Assembly: GCA_963573315.1 (NCBI GenBank)
Contig: OY752153.1
Coordinates: 558,001 to 622,000 of the forward strand
DNA length: 64,000 nucleotides
DNA from: Entomortierella parvispora
Lineage: Eukaryota; Mortierellomycota; Mortierellomycetes; Mortierellales; Mortierellaceae
Direction: 5' to 3'
Made by a program: the position numbers and the translations under genes. The notes beneath the pieces are model-generated. The model ran no database searches. It had not been told where the DNA came from and saw nothing but the letters and a program-made list of their open reading frames with translations. Positions 10,356-20,991 of the stretch are shown here, piece after piece (position 1 is the stretch's first letter; each line of letters starts with the position of its first letter).

Positions 10356-12005
10356 CTATGAGGTAAACTTTGACTCTCCCCAGTCGAGTTTTGGCTTACT
10401 ATTAAGATCACGTAGGGCACCCATGTAAATAGGATAATGTGTTTCCAGTGTCCTCAAGGTATCCTGGTCAAAGGAGGCCCCATAGTGATTAACCGGAAAG
10501 ATAAAATAGTCGTCATTGTACAACGTTACGACCTCTGAGGGACACCAACTCTTGCTACGACATTCAATCTTGACATCTAGCACCTCAAGCGTGTCATGAC
10601 ACGCCCAAGGAATCCAGCGCAGACTGTTTTGAAGTGGCAGTCCTACTGGATCATGCATCACTGTCGAATAGACTCTATCCGGAGGAGGGACACGTCCCAC
10701 GGGCGGAGTCGAGGACGTGACCAGCAAATCCTGAAGGACAACAATGGCTTGTTTGAGCACCAATTCTCGCAGCCTTTCGAAATGCTGCAAGACCCACACG
10801 ATCTTTGCAGACGCCCGGGAAAACCATACAGAGTAGATATGTGAGATTCTCAAGACTTCCAAAGTGTACTTCAAAGTGGGGGCGCCAGTGAGAATCACAT
10901 CAAAGATCACTTCATCGACAACCATTGTATCCTCAAGCACGAGTGTCGTCAATGGGTGCCAAATATGGGTAATCGGAAGATGCGAGGGAGAGCCGCCAAG
11001 AAGTGGGGTTGCTGTGAATGAAAGGAAATGCTGTAGGTGGTCGTCTTTCATTGAAATCCGCAATAAACAGAGCTCTCGAAGGCGACAGGAGGAAGATCCA
11101 GTAAGGTACAAAGCCTTGCTAAGGGCCACTGTTGCCGAGAGTTCCCTCCCATTGACGCGTGAAGTATCGTCTTTCAACGACAGAGACTCCAAGAGAGGGG
11201 AGGCTTGAATGACTGGGAGAATAAGTCGGATCGAAGACATTTCCAAAAACACATCATTCAGACAGAGCTTTTTGAGGGGCAGGGGTCCTTTCAACGCGAC
11301 CGCCGCCTCTTCTGGACTTTGCTGCGTGCTTTCAGCACCATCATCTGGGATAGAAAAGGAGCAAGAGGGAGAGGAGGAGGAGGGAGATGTAGTGGGAGAA
11401 AAGCTCAAAGGGCTTAGAGGACAACCCCAGAGGCCTGTCTCCAAGGTCAAGAGGTTCGGCAAGCGGTTCAAGAGGTACTCTAATCCACCCCGCACAGGTC
11501 GCACTCTTTGGATGACCAGCCGCCTGAGTTGTTGTAGTTGACCGACAGTCAAGAACAATTCCCGCTCCATGACGACGGATTTCCAATTGCCGTGACCATA
11601 CAGGGAAAGATCTTGCAAAGATGGATTTTGGTGTAGGATCTCAAGGACCAGATGAATGTTCCCTGGGGTTAACCATGGTCCCTGAAAGGAGGTCAGCAAG
11701 GACAGCCGCGGACCTAAGGAGAAGAGTTCGAGTCCGTTCAGTGACCAATGAAGCTCGCGTATGGATCCAGTGTTCCGAAGGAGGGCCTGCTTGAACGCCT
11801 CGATACGGACTGGGTCCATGTTGAACATGATGGGAAACTTTTTCGCCGACCTCCAGAGGTGGGAGGACGCGACGCCGAGCCAGGTCTGGTTAACGAGACA
11901 GGCAGACTTAAGGTCGGCACCAGGAAGATGACAAAAGATGAGATGGAGAACCTCGGGGATATTCATAATGTCGGCCTTGGACGTGGGAGGCAAGTTGACT
12001 GACAT
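10356..12005 (-). CDS. F-box protein with leucine-rich C-terminal region
   Basis: An intronless 549-codon frame starting MSVNLPPTSKADIMNIPE. Residues 14-50 form an F-box (IPEVLHLIFCHLPGADL, then CLVNQTW and W at the end), the Skp1-binding module of SCF ubiquitin ligases. The rest has leucine-rich stretches resembling degenerate LRRs, for example LPLKKLCLNDVFLEM and SPLLESLSLKDD, as in the large families of F-box/LRR genes of Mortierella-type fungi. A shorter start at MNIPEVL is possible. Substrate unknown. It is tail-to-tail with the DUF2461 gene, 137 bp apart. Confidence 0.75.
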   Translation of the reverse strand: MSVNLPPTSKADIMNIPEVLHLIFCHLPGADLKSACLVNQTWLGVASSHLWRSAKKFPIMFNMDPVRIEAFKQALLRNTGSIRELHWSLNGLELFSLGPRLSLLTSFQGPWLTPGNIHLVLEILHQNPSLQDLSLYGHGNWKSVVMERELFLTVGQLQQLRRLVIQRVRPVRGGLEYLLNRLPNLLTLETGLWGCPLSPLSFSPTTSPSSSSPSCSFSIPDDGAESTQQSPEEAAVALKGPLPLKKLCLNDVFLEMSSIRLILPVIQASPLLESLSLKDDTSRVNGRELSATVALSKALYLTGSSSCRLRELCLLRISMKDDHLQHFLSFTATPLLGGSPSHLPITHIWHPLTTLVLEDTMVVDEVIFDVILTGAPTLKYTLEVLRISHIYSVWFSRASAKIVWVLQHFERLRELVLKQAIVVLQDLLVTSSTPPVGRVPPPDRVYSTVMHDPVGLPLQNSLRWIPWACHDTLEVLDVKIECRSKSWCPSEVVTLYNDDYFIFPVNHYGASFDQDTLRTLETHYPIYMGALRDLNSKPKLDWGESKFTS

Positions 12006-12384
12006 TTCGAATGAGGGCTAGAGTTGGATGGGGAATGGGGATGGCAGAGATGGAGAAAGAGGGGGGATGGACAACGCACAAAGAGGGTCGTGCCAGAGAT
12101 TTGCTTGCAGGTTGGACGCTATCAAGGGCAGGGACAGGGTCGTTCTGAGCCCGGTGGCTTGACCCATGCCAGCGGAACAACCGCGTCGCAGACATCAGGT
12201 TCGACCCTTGACTCTGTCCCGGGAAAGAACCGATCGAACTGCTGACAGATGTCAAGGCGCCAAAGCTCTCTCTTTTAATCGTACGAGTGTGCATTTAATA
12301 CATTGTACATTATCCATGGTGCACGAGAAGAAAGTGGAAAAGTGCTATGGGATGGGAATACGCTGATGGGGAGAGCGCAGGGCG
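12006..12384. other. Intergenic, upstream of the F-box gene
   Basis: This is the 5' flank of the minus-strand F-box gene and the 3' flank of the Crinkler-like gene. No coding segment or repeat was recognised. Confidence 0.5.
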
Positions 12385-14667
12385 CTAACATTCTGGCGCC
12401 AGTTCCACAGGGTTATCAAGCACTGTGGCAACCTGATCGTCTTCATTACGGCCGCGAAAGGATACCTTCATCTCCGTAAAGCCAAGATCATGCCAGACCT
12501 GCACAACGTTAAGTCCTCGATCCAGCTCCTCCTCACTCTGCCAAATGGGTTCTTGCGTCGCTCCATCCAAACATGTCAAGTTAACCACCCAAACTTCATA
12601 GTTGCTGGCCTCAAGTTTTGTAGCGTATTCGAGTGCTCTTTCGAAATGTTCTCTGAGCTCCTTTCTGGTTCCGGAGGCCAACAGGTCGAAAAAGATCATT
12701 GGCTGTCGATGACGGCTGGGTGATGTAACGACGATATCACAGTATTCATGCTGAATCGCCGAATCTGGAGCCGTCTCATATGACAAATGCCACTGGATGG
12801 TAATCTCATATCCGTATATGTTGGCAAGCCAGAGAACGAGGATCCTAGACAACTCTGACTGATACACACTTTCCCGAGGTACGTTTCGATGCAATCGCTC
12901 ACTTGCCTTTTCAGATCGTACCGTCTTGGATGATTGAATGACTGCATCGCGAAGAATATTCTTGTTAAAGTAGGAAACGGCGGTTGTCACAAGGCTGTAA
13001 ATGTCCAGGGTTCCATTCTCTCGTCGTATCGGAGTGCTCTTTGGCGAGTGTGAGTCGAGAAGAGGAAGAACATGTTGTCTGATTATGGAATCCACGAAAG
13101 GAGATGACATCCTATACGTTTTTGTTTGACTGTCAACGCGAGTAAGAACGCCTTCGCCGACGAGACAGTTTGCCAACATGACATCGTCGGCATTTGCTAG
13201 TTTGACACATCCTTGAAACCCCAGAAACCGCTCGCGGAGCAGATTGCTGGTCTTCCGAGAGCTTTCTGCGCTGAGGGACTTTAACATGAATGTGCGGTGT
13301 CCTGCAATCCTCTCTCCTAAGAGTCCTCCACTGAATACTTTCCATCTGCTGTAGGGTAAACGACCGTGCAGATCATAGGCTTTTTCCTTCACAAGGGAAT
13401 GAATCGCCCGTCCGCAGAGGCTCACGAGGCCTGCATGTCTATCGATAAAGCGATAACAAATATTAATCATCAGTATATAGTTCAACCGGTGAGATGTTTG
13501 ACATACCCGTTCGTATTAAGACAAATGTCTTCTATAACGTCCGCTAGAATTTCCACCTTGTGTTCCGCTGCAAATTCCTCGAAAAGGGTAGCCACCTGCT
13601 CCGAGGTAAAGTTTGGGTTTGTGAACGCATCAGAAATATTGAAGGGTGAGAGTGCTCGGCTATCGGTGCTCAATGTCAAGATATTGAAAGTGCCGATCCC
13701 GAGGACAGATTGCACGGTATACATGTCGCCCGATGTCTTGATAGCATGAATGACTCTTAAGAGGCTATCGCAGATAGAGGGATTCGCCACGTGGACCAAA
13801 GAATCGAACTCGTCGATGAATATAACCACGAACTGGCCATCTCTGAGCATGGGCTGCCCTTGTTCATTGCGCTTTTCAGCCAAGAGTTTCCAAAGAGGGT
13901 TCTGTCGCAGGCAGATATTGACAAAGTCATCTGAAGTTCGAATATCGAGCACAGTTGCATCAATGTCGAGAGAGTCGCAAATAGCATTTTCGAACGCACT
14001 GCCAAAGGACCGCCAAAATTTTTCTTTGTCGGCCCCGAGGTTAACACCTGTGAGAGTTATGCTACTCATTTAAAGATGACTATAAATTCCAATACACGAT
14101 CTGAAGACGTGCGGAATGAATGAGTTGACTTACTAAAGGCAAAAATAGCCAGACTCTTGCAGTTGTTCCATGACTCGCCACGTCCGGGTGGACTTGCCAG
14201 ATGCATGGGTCCCATGCATCAGTACGTATTTGCCTTGTTCAACATTCGAGAGTAGGTCTTCATTCTTTTTTTGATCTGCCGGATCCACAAAGTACACGTG
14301 TGGGCGTTCTCCCGGCAAGATGGTGCTGCTCACAGTCCATCTTTTTCTCTTTGATTCTCCCGTTAGGGCAACTATTGGACAGCACGCAAGAGTTATTATA
14401 GAATGGGACATGAGAAAATTAAGCGGTCTGGTAAAGCACTAACTTTTTTGCAAAGTCCTCCTCTTTCTTGAGGTATCAATGTCCCCTAATATGTATACAT
14501 ATGAGGAATGAAAGAGTGAGTGAGTGGTAACACGGAACACTATCCAGCTAAGCATGGCACTCACCTATGGGCCGCTTGGCAACGGTGGATGTGTTGTCGT
14601 CAGGGGACTCTGGAAAGAGCTCGGAGAGGAGCTTTCTTGGGTTGTCAACCATCGTGTTGTTGTCCAT
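12385..14667 (-). CDS. Crinkler-like P-loop NTPase with C-terminal nuclease-like domain
   Basis: Five exons are read on the minus strand: 14667-14565, 14485-14444, 14371-14134, 14061-13507 and 13438-12385, with an open frame throughout. The Walker A motif is GTHASGKST in exon 3; Walker B is FVVIFIDEFDSL in exon 4. Exon 5 begins HAGLVSLCGRAI, a segment I associate with CRN-type NTPases. Its C-terminal part carries a PD-(D/E)XK-like pattern (YCDIVV ... MIFFDLLASG). This NTPase plus restriction-like nuclease layout is that of Crinkler/CR-type proteins, which are often secreted or nuclear effectors or genome-conflict proteins. Upstream of the chosen ATG, the typical N-terminal LWK segment (LVLWKAAIP at about 14715-14690) is present but one base out of frame with LLSELFPE in exon 1. 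The N-terminal ubiquitin-like domain therefore appears decayed. Any activity is inferred. Confidence 0.7.
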
Positions 14668-14740
14668 ATTCTCTATTCTCTTTGGCAGGGATCGCAGCTT
14701 TCCAGAGCACCAAAACGTTGTCTAGGTCAGGGACCAAAGA
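14668..14740 (-). pseudogene. Out-of-frame remnant of Crinkler N-terminal domain
   Basis: DLDNVLVLWKAAIPAKENR resembles the (D/N)-x-LxLWK segment that precedes the EVFPE motif in Crinkler N-terminal domains. Here LLSELFPE follows about 30 residues later but in the next frame. No start codon with a normal first domain segment was found upstream. Confidence 0.5.
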
Positions 14741-15298
14741 CACTTTGTAGCGGGGAGAAAGAGGTGAATGAAAGAAAGAGGTGAATGAAAGAAAGAGGTG
14801 GATGAATGAATGAAAGGAGAAGGTGTCCTCGTTGAACTGGCACAGGGGTGGCAAGGACCCCCTGCAAATGGAAAGGGATCGGTCAAGTGTGGCCCCGATC
14901 ACCCTCGGTAGAGTAAAAGCACGTGCCAGCAAGAAAGCAAGCAAGAAAAGATGGCCTGACTCTCTGGAGTGCTGTGTGAGAGGAGAGAGAGGTCGAACGA
15001 ACACCCTTGTGCGTGTACATGTGCAAGTACATGTGATGTACACAGGATGGATGCATGTGTGTCTGCCGGGTGGCATCTTCTTCTTTGCTTTTCTTCTTCT
15101 CTTCCGTGCCCTTGTGTCCCTCCTTCGTTGCTTCCATTCCTTCCTTCCCCTCCTTCTTCCTTTCCCCTTTTCCCCTTTCTCTTCTCTCTTCTCTCATTCT
15201 CCTTCCTTCTCTCATTCTCTCTTCTCCACACCTCGGTGACATCCGTTCTATTTATTCCTCCTTTCTCCTTCCTTGTTTTGCTCCTCTTGTCTTCCTCC

Positions 15299-18032
15299 AT
15301 GCTAAAGTTCGTCAAGGAGGGCGCCCTGGATCTGCTCGCCCTCACCTTGCCCTCATCCCTGCTCGAGTCCATCCGCCAGGTCTCTGAGGACGACTTCCTG
15401 GCCCCACAACTCTCCCACAGACAGCGCCAGCCCCGCCCAAGGAACTCGACCTCGTCCTCGTTGTCTTCTCACAGGTCCGTGGCCACAGCCAGACGCGGAC
15501 CCCGAGCTCAGAGCGACAGCTCGCTGGTAATGCTCCTTGCATACACCACACACACACACACACGCACGCACACGCACGCACGCACGCATACCCATGCAAC
15601 ATTCTTCTCACATGTTCCATGCCTATTCTCTCTCCTTCTCGACGAAACAGGTTCACGGTTCCCACTCCGCGTCTCGGCCGCATAATTTACCGGCTGCACC
15701 CTTGGCCCCATCGATCCAGCTGCCCTACGAGATCCTCGTCCTCGTCTTTCAGCTCCTCCCAGCCTCCGATCTCTTCTCGATCCTCGCCGTATGCCGCCTC
15801 TGGCGCCAGATTGCTCTCCAGGAAACCAAGCACGTCGATCTCTCGGAAGGGTTCCCGGTCGACTGTCTGGGCCTGGAGGAGAACGAGTACAGCGACTTTG
15901 ACTTTGTCTACAACCTGTTCTCCATCTTTCCTCTGATCTCCAGTCTGGTCATCAAGGACCGATACATGCGAGACCGCGATCTACGCGTCGTTACCGCCGG
16001 AATCCTTGCCGGAAAGATGGCCTTTACGAGGCCCTACGGACCGGCAGTTGGATCCCCCGAGTATATTGCTATCCGGAAAGCAATCGAGGAGCAAAAGCAG
16101 CAACAACGAGGGCAGCAACTGCAACAGCAACCTCAACCAGAGCAGGCTCAGGAAAAGACTCGGGAAAACGCAGCTGGTACAAATGCACCCTCAAAGATAA
16201 CAACAAAGGTCATGAGAGGAGGCATCAAGGAGCAACTCCGGGACTTTTCAAAATCGGTCGGTACCTACGTTCTCATCCCTCAGACTCGAAAGACGTTACG
16301 CAAAAAGATCCTGGAGCGTCTGGAGCAGAACCTGGAGCAGAGAGAAGTCCAAGAGTATCTTTGGATGCGGGACAATGACATCGATCCTAGCCTTCTCCCA
16401 ACAACAGAGGCAACCTACAGCAGCACTTTGACCGCCACATCCAACTCTGGACTGGACTCGAAACGATATCCCCTGGTCCCAATGACCCACTATCGATTCC
16501 AAGACTGCTGCTTTGCGAATGACTGGGGTGCTGTTATGGATTTGAACAAGCTACCTATGATTGGACTCGCTGCTGCCATTTCCGGTCAGGGACTAGTGGT
16601 CGACCTCGAGGGGTCCTATGGCGCACCTTCGAGAAGCATAAAGTCAATGCTCGGATTTTGCTTTGGAGCCCATTGTGTCATCTCTCTGGAACTGAACTTT
16701 CGGCATACGCATATGGAGCTGGAGCATGTCGTTGAACTCTTGAGCGAAAATCCAATCCTCTTCAAGGTGGATATCGTGGACTCTGCAGCGTACCAAGATC
16801 TGATCCGACTTCCGGCTCTTCGTGGATTAGGGGGGATCATGGAGAAGATGCAGGATGCTTGCCTTGACTTGGATGAAGAGGCTCTGGAGAACCTGCTCGC
16901 ACAAGCTCGGGCAATCCTTAAAGAACTGGAAAAGCGAATTGCGCATGAAGAAGAGACCCGCGAGCGCGCTGGCGCGCTTTCAAAAGATTCTCAACAAGGT
17001 GTCTCTCTGGATGATGACGACTCTTCCGATGACACTATTGCAACAAGTCATCCTGCTGTTCGGGTCCGCCGCATTCGGGATGACGTCGAAAAACCAGTGG
17101 AATCCCTTGTCCACCAGCTACAATTCGGCCACACCACCCCTACTGCAGACAAATATCGAACAGCCAAGGTCTTGCTCACAGGAGTTGTGGATAACGGTGT
17201 TATGGGGCTGATCAACACACGCGACCGCCAGAGTGGACAGTCACTATTACATGCGCTTGCCTGGAAAAGGTCGTACATGTCTCTTGTCGCGCAGGCACGA
17301 AATGCAGCTCTCCCCACCCCACCGCCATCTCTTCAGGAACAGGGAACCTCCGGCATTCTCTCATCGTCGTTTCCTCCCAAGGGCTATTTTTCATCTCGGG
17401 GACCATCTGGATTCTTTTCATCATCGCCTCCCCAAGACTCTCCCATCTTCTCGGCAGTCAGTGACCTACCCGCAACTGGTTTACCCTTGACATCAACAGA
17501 GGACCCTCAGTCGCCCTCAAATGACCAGTCTCCACCATCCAAGCTGTCTGGTCTTCGATCTATTAGTGCCTTGCCTGCTGTCCTGACGTCGGCGCTTTCA
17601 TTTCGTCGACTGAGTTTACCAAGTTCGTCCATTTGGATCCCACAGGACAGTGAGGACATTGGTTTAGGGGGTGGCTCTCTCCCTACACCCGACGTTGAAG
17701 ATAATGACGATGACTTGAAACAGGAAATATCAACTCTGGACACTGTCAACAGCAGTGAATCTGCGGCTGCAGAGAATGAGTTGTCCGTGTCTCGCTCAGA
17801 AGAAAAGGAGGCACCTCTTTTGATTCCTGAACAGCACCCTGTCGGTATTGCGTTGCGGATGGCTCAATTGCTTTTGGACTTGAAGGCTGATCCAAACGTG
17901 TATAACCATGATGGTGGTCGCTCGCCGGTGTTGTGTGCGTCGTTTATGGGATTCCTGCCCATGGAGATCCTGCTGATCGCTCATGGAGGTTACTCAAAAG
18001 AGCTGATCCGAATCCGAGAATCCATGAATTAA
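15299..18032 (+). CDS. F-box protein, 869 aa, with ankyrin-like C-terminal region
   Basis: Two exons, 15299-15526 and 15651-18032, join in phase 0. Residues about 100-134 are a classic F-box (LPYEILVLVFQLLPASDLF, then VCRLWR). The middle has a Gln-rich stretch (nt 16085-16150), long helical segments and a Ser-rich linker. Two ankyrin-like fragments occur, one near nt 17190-17290 (NTRDRQSGQSLLHALAW) and one near the C-terminus (LLLDLKADPNVYNHDGG), suggesting a substrate-binding repeat domain split by a linker. Likely an SCF adaptor of unknown target. It is divergent from the Crinkler-like gene, about 630 bp away. The start MLKFVKEGALDLL is the first in-frame ATG with protein-like composition. 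Confidence 0.75.
15546..15590. repeat. CA/CACG microsatellite in intron
   Basis: An alternating CA and CACG tract inside the single intron of the F-box gene. It makes spurious TH-repeat translations in several frames. Confidence 0.8.
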
Positions 18033-19529
18033 CGACCTGCTCATCTACTTTGCTTCCCTCTCCTGTTTTTTTATCATGTTGTATTTATATTGTACTGTTG
18101 TTGTTGTTCATTTGCCCCATACCCATGCCTACCCTTCTTCCATACTTTAATTGTTTATTTTCCAATATTAATAGAATAAATACGTAGAACTGTTGTTTGC
18201 TCCATCAGATCATTAAAGAAGTGCTCCAGCCATTGGACGGTTGTTGAGCAAGCAGTAGGCGCTCGATGCCGTTGGCCGGGGGAAAATTGAGGGAGTAGTA
18301 CGAATCACTCGCTCCGCTTGACGCCCTATACTCGTGACGGAGCTTCCATAAGTCGATGTTTGACCTGCGATTGGAAAGCGAGCTCTGGGATGAAAAAAAA
18401 ACCTCACCCAAGGGGACCCATTCCACTCTTCCTTGATTTAAACACAATCGATAATCTACAGGAGTTTGTTGAACTATTCACCAAGGCGCCTAGGATCCCG
18501 GATTATCTTTGTGAGATAGTCCAGGAACTATGTTGTTTGACCCAATTGGTACTTAATGTCAGCCAATCGCTTGTTACGTGTCTTGAGATCGAGTGTGTCG
18601 AGAATCAAGGTTAGACGAGACAGGACAGAATGATCTTCCCAAGAACAAGTCAGGACGGGGAGGTGTGAAAGGTGACAGGGACCAAGGTGGATAGGGGGCA
18701 CTGCTTGTATTCCAGTTATTTGGTGAGGAACTACAACTATCTGGATCTGGAGGGAGGAGTTTAGCCTTACACGTCCGGATCTCTGCTCCTTATCCGTCTC
18801 TCTGCTCCCCATCAACCGATATATTTTGTTTGCCCATACGATTACCATATCCCGCCCCGTGCGCCCTTCCAGCATGAACCCCCATGCAACAGCTTCAACG
18901 GAGATCAGCGGTCAAAACAGGCGTCGACGCCTAATATTTCTTGAAGGTAAACCGTACAGGCGAGAATTGGCAGGCTCAGTGCAATGCTCACCATACAAAG
19001 AAAGATAGCAACAAACTTAACTTACATTATGAGTGATGATCGATATCTGTTACGAAAGCGCGCCTTGCGTTGGTGTCTCTGACAAATATTCTTTGTGATA
19101 AATTATTGTGGCAGTCCTTGTTGCAGCCCTTGATGAGGATCTAAAGTTCTGTCAAAAGTGGGCTCCTAGTAGCGGTACTGTGAAGAAGGGGAAAAAGGTG
19201 CCTCTTGTAGAAAATGGTAGTGAGGTGTAAGTGTTGGAGTATGGGATGTGGTGAAAGGGAGGGAACGAAGAGCCATTTTATAGGGTACGAAAGTACAAAA
19301 AAAGAGATTTTGGAATCCAGACGTTCAAAGGTAGAAATCAAGGGCAGGCAAGAAATCAAAGACAGACAAAAGGAAGGGGGATGGGTCGCAGGGAAAAGAA
19401 AGGGTAGGGGAAAAGAAAGGAAATGCATGAAGGCGAACCAGATCAAGAAAAAAAGCACATGGTAGTCATTTATCATCAAGACGACACCAAGAAAACTCCA
19501 AAAGACGCTGCCAAGAGGCAAGCTCAAGG
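18033..19529. other. Region without a clear gene; possible decayed coding remnants
   Basis: Several protein-like but disconnected pieces are visible. Plus strand about 18420-18560 includes NLQEFVELFTKAPRIP. Minus strand 18447-18205 includes DLWKLRHEYRASSGASDS. Minus strand 18875-18528 includes RLNSSLQIQIVVVPHQ. None carries a recognisable domain, and none extends far enough with credible splice sites for a gene call. They may be remnants of an F-box/LRR-type gene. The stretch 19190-19500 is purine-rich. Confidence 0.35.
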
Positions 19530-19895
19530 AATGTCCAGCGATGCCGAATGAAATGAAGGCTGAAGCATATTTATTCAACACTGGCAAGTTTGGGTGGTCG
19601 CAGTATATTGTTCCTGTAGTTCCGGGTACCCTAAAAGAGTGGTTGCTTGTTCAGTCTCGTATGCCACTTGTCCAGGTCGGATCTCATACTCAAAAGCAGC
19701 TTCCGAAGCTGCTTAATGGTACTATGGTACTGGCTGGCATTGGGCATGAGGATCAGGATCAGTCTACTGGATTTTCAGATGGGAATGCCCAAAAGCGTGA
19801 AAAAGAAAAATGGAGATCAAGAGATGCATCAGATCCTTTCATGTAGAGCACTTGTTTTCTTTTTCAGATAGAGTCCCTTGGAGGGCGGAGAATAA
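19530..19895 (-). mobile_element. Internally deleted DIRS-type element (non-autonomous remnant)
   Basis: In reverse orientation this stretch has the left end of the complete DIRS element at 44120-48408 (compare 19867-19895 with 44121-44150). Next come the leader and the start of its first ORF, up to the segment matching 44450-44580, and then a direct jump to its right end (19531-19588 matches the complement of 48350-48408). Nearly 4 kb of the interior is missing. The first-ORF portion has diverged from the full copy. Confidence 0.85.
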
Positions 19896-20600
19896 TGACA
19901 TCAGGGGGTAACACCACAGGGCGCACTCGTGTTTAATGTGTATATGAGGAAGATCAAAGAAGAGATGAGGAACATCCAGGGACGTCTAGACAAGGCATAA
20001 AAATCCAGGGACATGGTAAAGGCATAAAATTCATGAACAACGTCAAGGGCCCTGTGGTGCCGATTTCTAGAGTACTGAGATGTGTATTCGCTGACTGAGC
20101 TACTTCCTGAAATACTGGCATGTCGCATTCTTTTTTTCGTTGTTCTTGCCACCAACTTCTCTATCTTTTGCTTCAGCTGGAGAGAGGATGTAAGGACAAA
20201 GTCGAGCTGGAGATGCCGCCTTTTTCACTTGTAGTCGTTCACGTCGCATAAATCACGGTCAGACTGGTGCAAGCAGTCGCCATTGGTGGATCGACTGACC
20301 TTAGTAACGAAATCCTCGTCAGGCTCGCCCAAATGTTGCAACAAGCATGATCCATACATTGAGCGATCCGTCTAATATCCGATCTTGGAATTCGACACCG
20401 TGTACCAGAAGCGAGCGACGATCAGCTCCTATATGACATCAATAAAAAAAGAAGCGATCATTGAACTTTTCAGAAACAATTCTGTATTTACGAGGTGCTC
20501 TATAGATCGTCTTAAGCAAAAGCTGAAGAAAGAGGAAAGCAGGTCAGGTCGTGGTCCTGCCCGGATAGCCAGGATGGTGGCTTAGCATTCTTGAAAAAAA
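19896..20600. other. Intergenic, upstream of the monooxygenase array
   Basis: No supported gene. A 66-codon ORF at 20385-20585 is Lys-rich and has no recognisable family. The stretch around 20505-20660 is duplicated at 29655-29775 upstream of monooxygenase copy 3. Confidence 0.4.
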
Positions 20601-20657
20601 ATTGGCGGCGTAATAGCGTGAGATTGTGGCTTCAGACGCGACGCGACGCGACATGCC
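20601..20657 (+). promoter_or_regulatory. Shared upstream block, monooxygenase copy 1
   Basis: ATTGGCGGCG followed by GACGCGACGCGACGCGACATG (two parts, 20601-20610 and 20635-20655), about 390 bp before the start codon. Related blocks precede the other copies at similar distance. The GACGC unit is repeated here. Confidence 0.55.
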
Positions 20658-20991
20658 AATAACCACGGTGGACACATATTCGTAAAGTGTATACACAAAA
20701 GCATCAACGCTTTTGAATCACGGTGGGGTCTATCTCATACAAAGGCCGACAATCAGCCCAGCTAGTCTACACCTCGTTTTCCGATCCTAACGACTGTCGC
20801 ACAAGAGACGATCGCTCTCTTGCGTTCCATGTTTAGTAACTCAGACCAAGTCTAATTCGTTACGGTCATCATCTCTTTCATCTCCCCCATCTCCTTCATC
20901 TCTTTCACCTCTCCCATCTCATTCATCCCTCCCATCTCTTTCATCCCTCATCTGCAGCCCTCCTCTCATTGCTATACTCCAGTCTCAACTC

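Noticed and set aside
14883-15372. Minus-strand Lys/Glu/Arg-rich ORFs
   Set aside because: Products of a pyrimidine-rich leader read on the opposite strand, upstream of the F-box gene.
19141-19587. Minus-strand hydrophobic ORF of 148 codons
   Set aside because: Reads through a purine-rich stretch and into the end of the DIRS remnant. Composition is explained by TTC/TTT runs.
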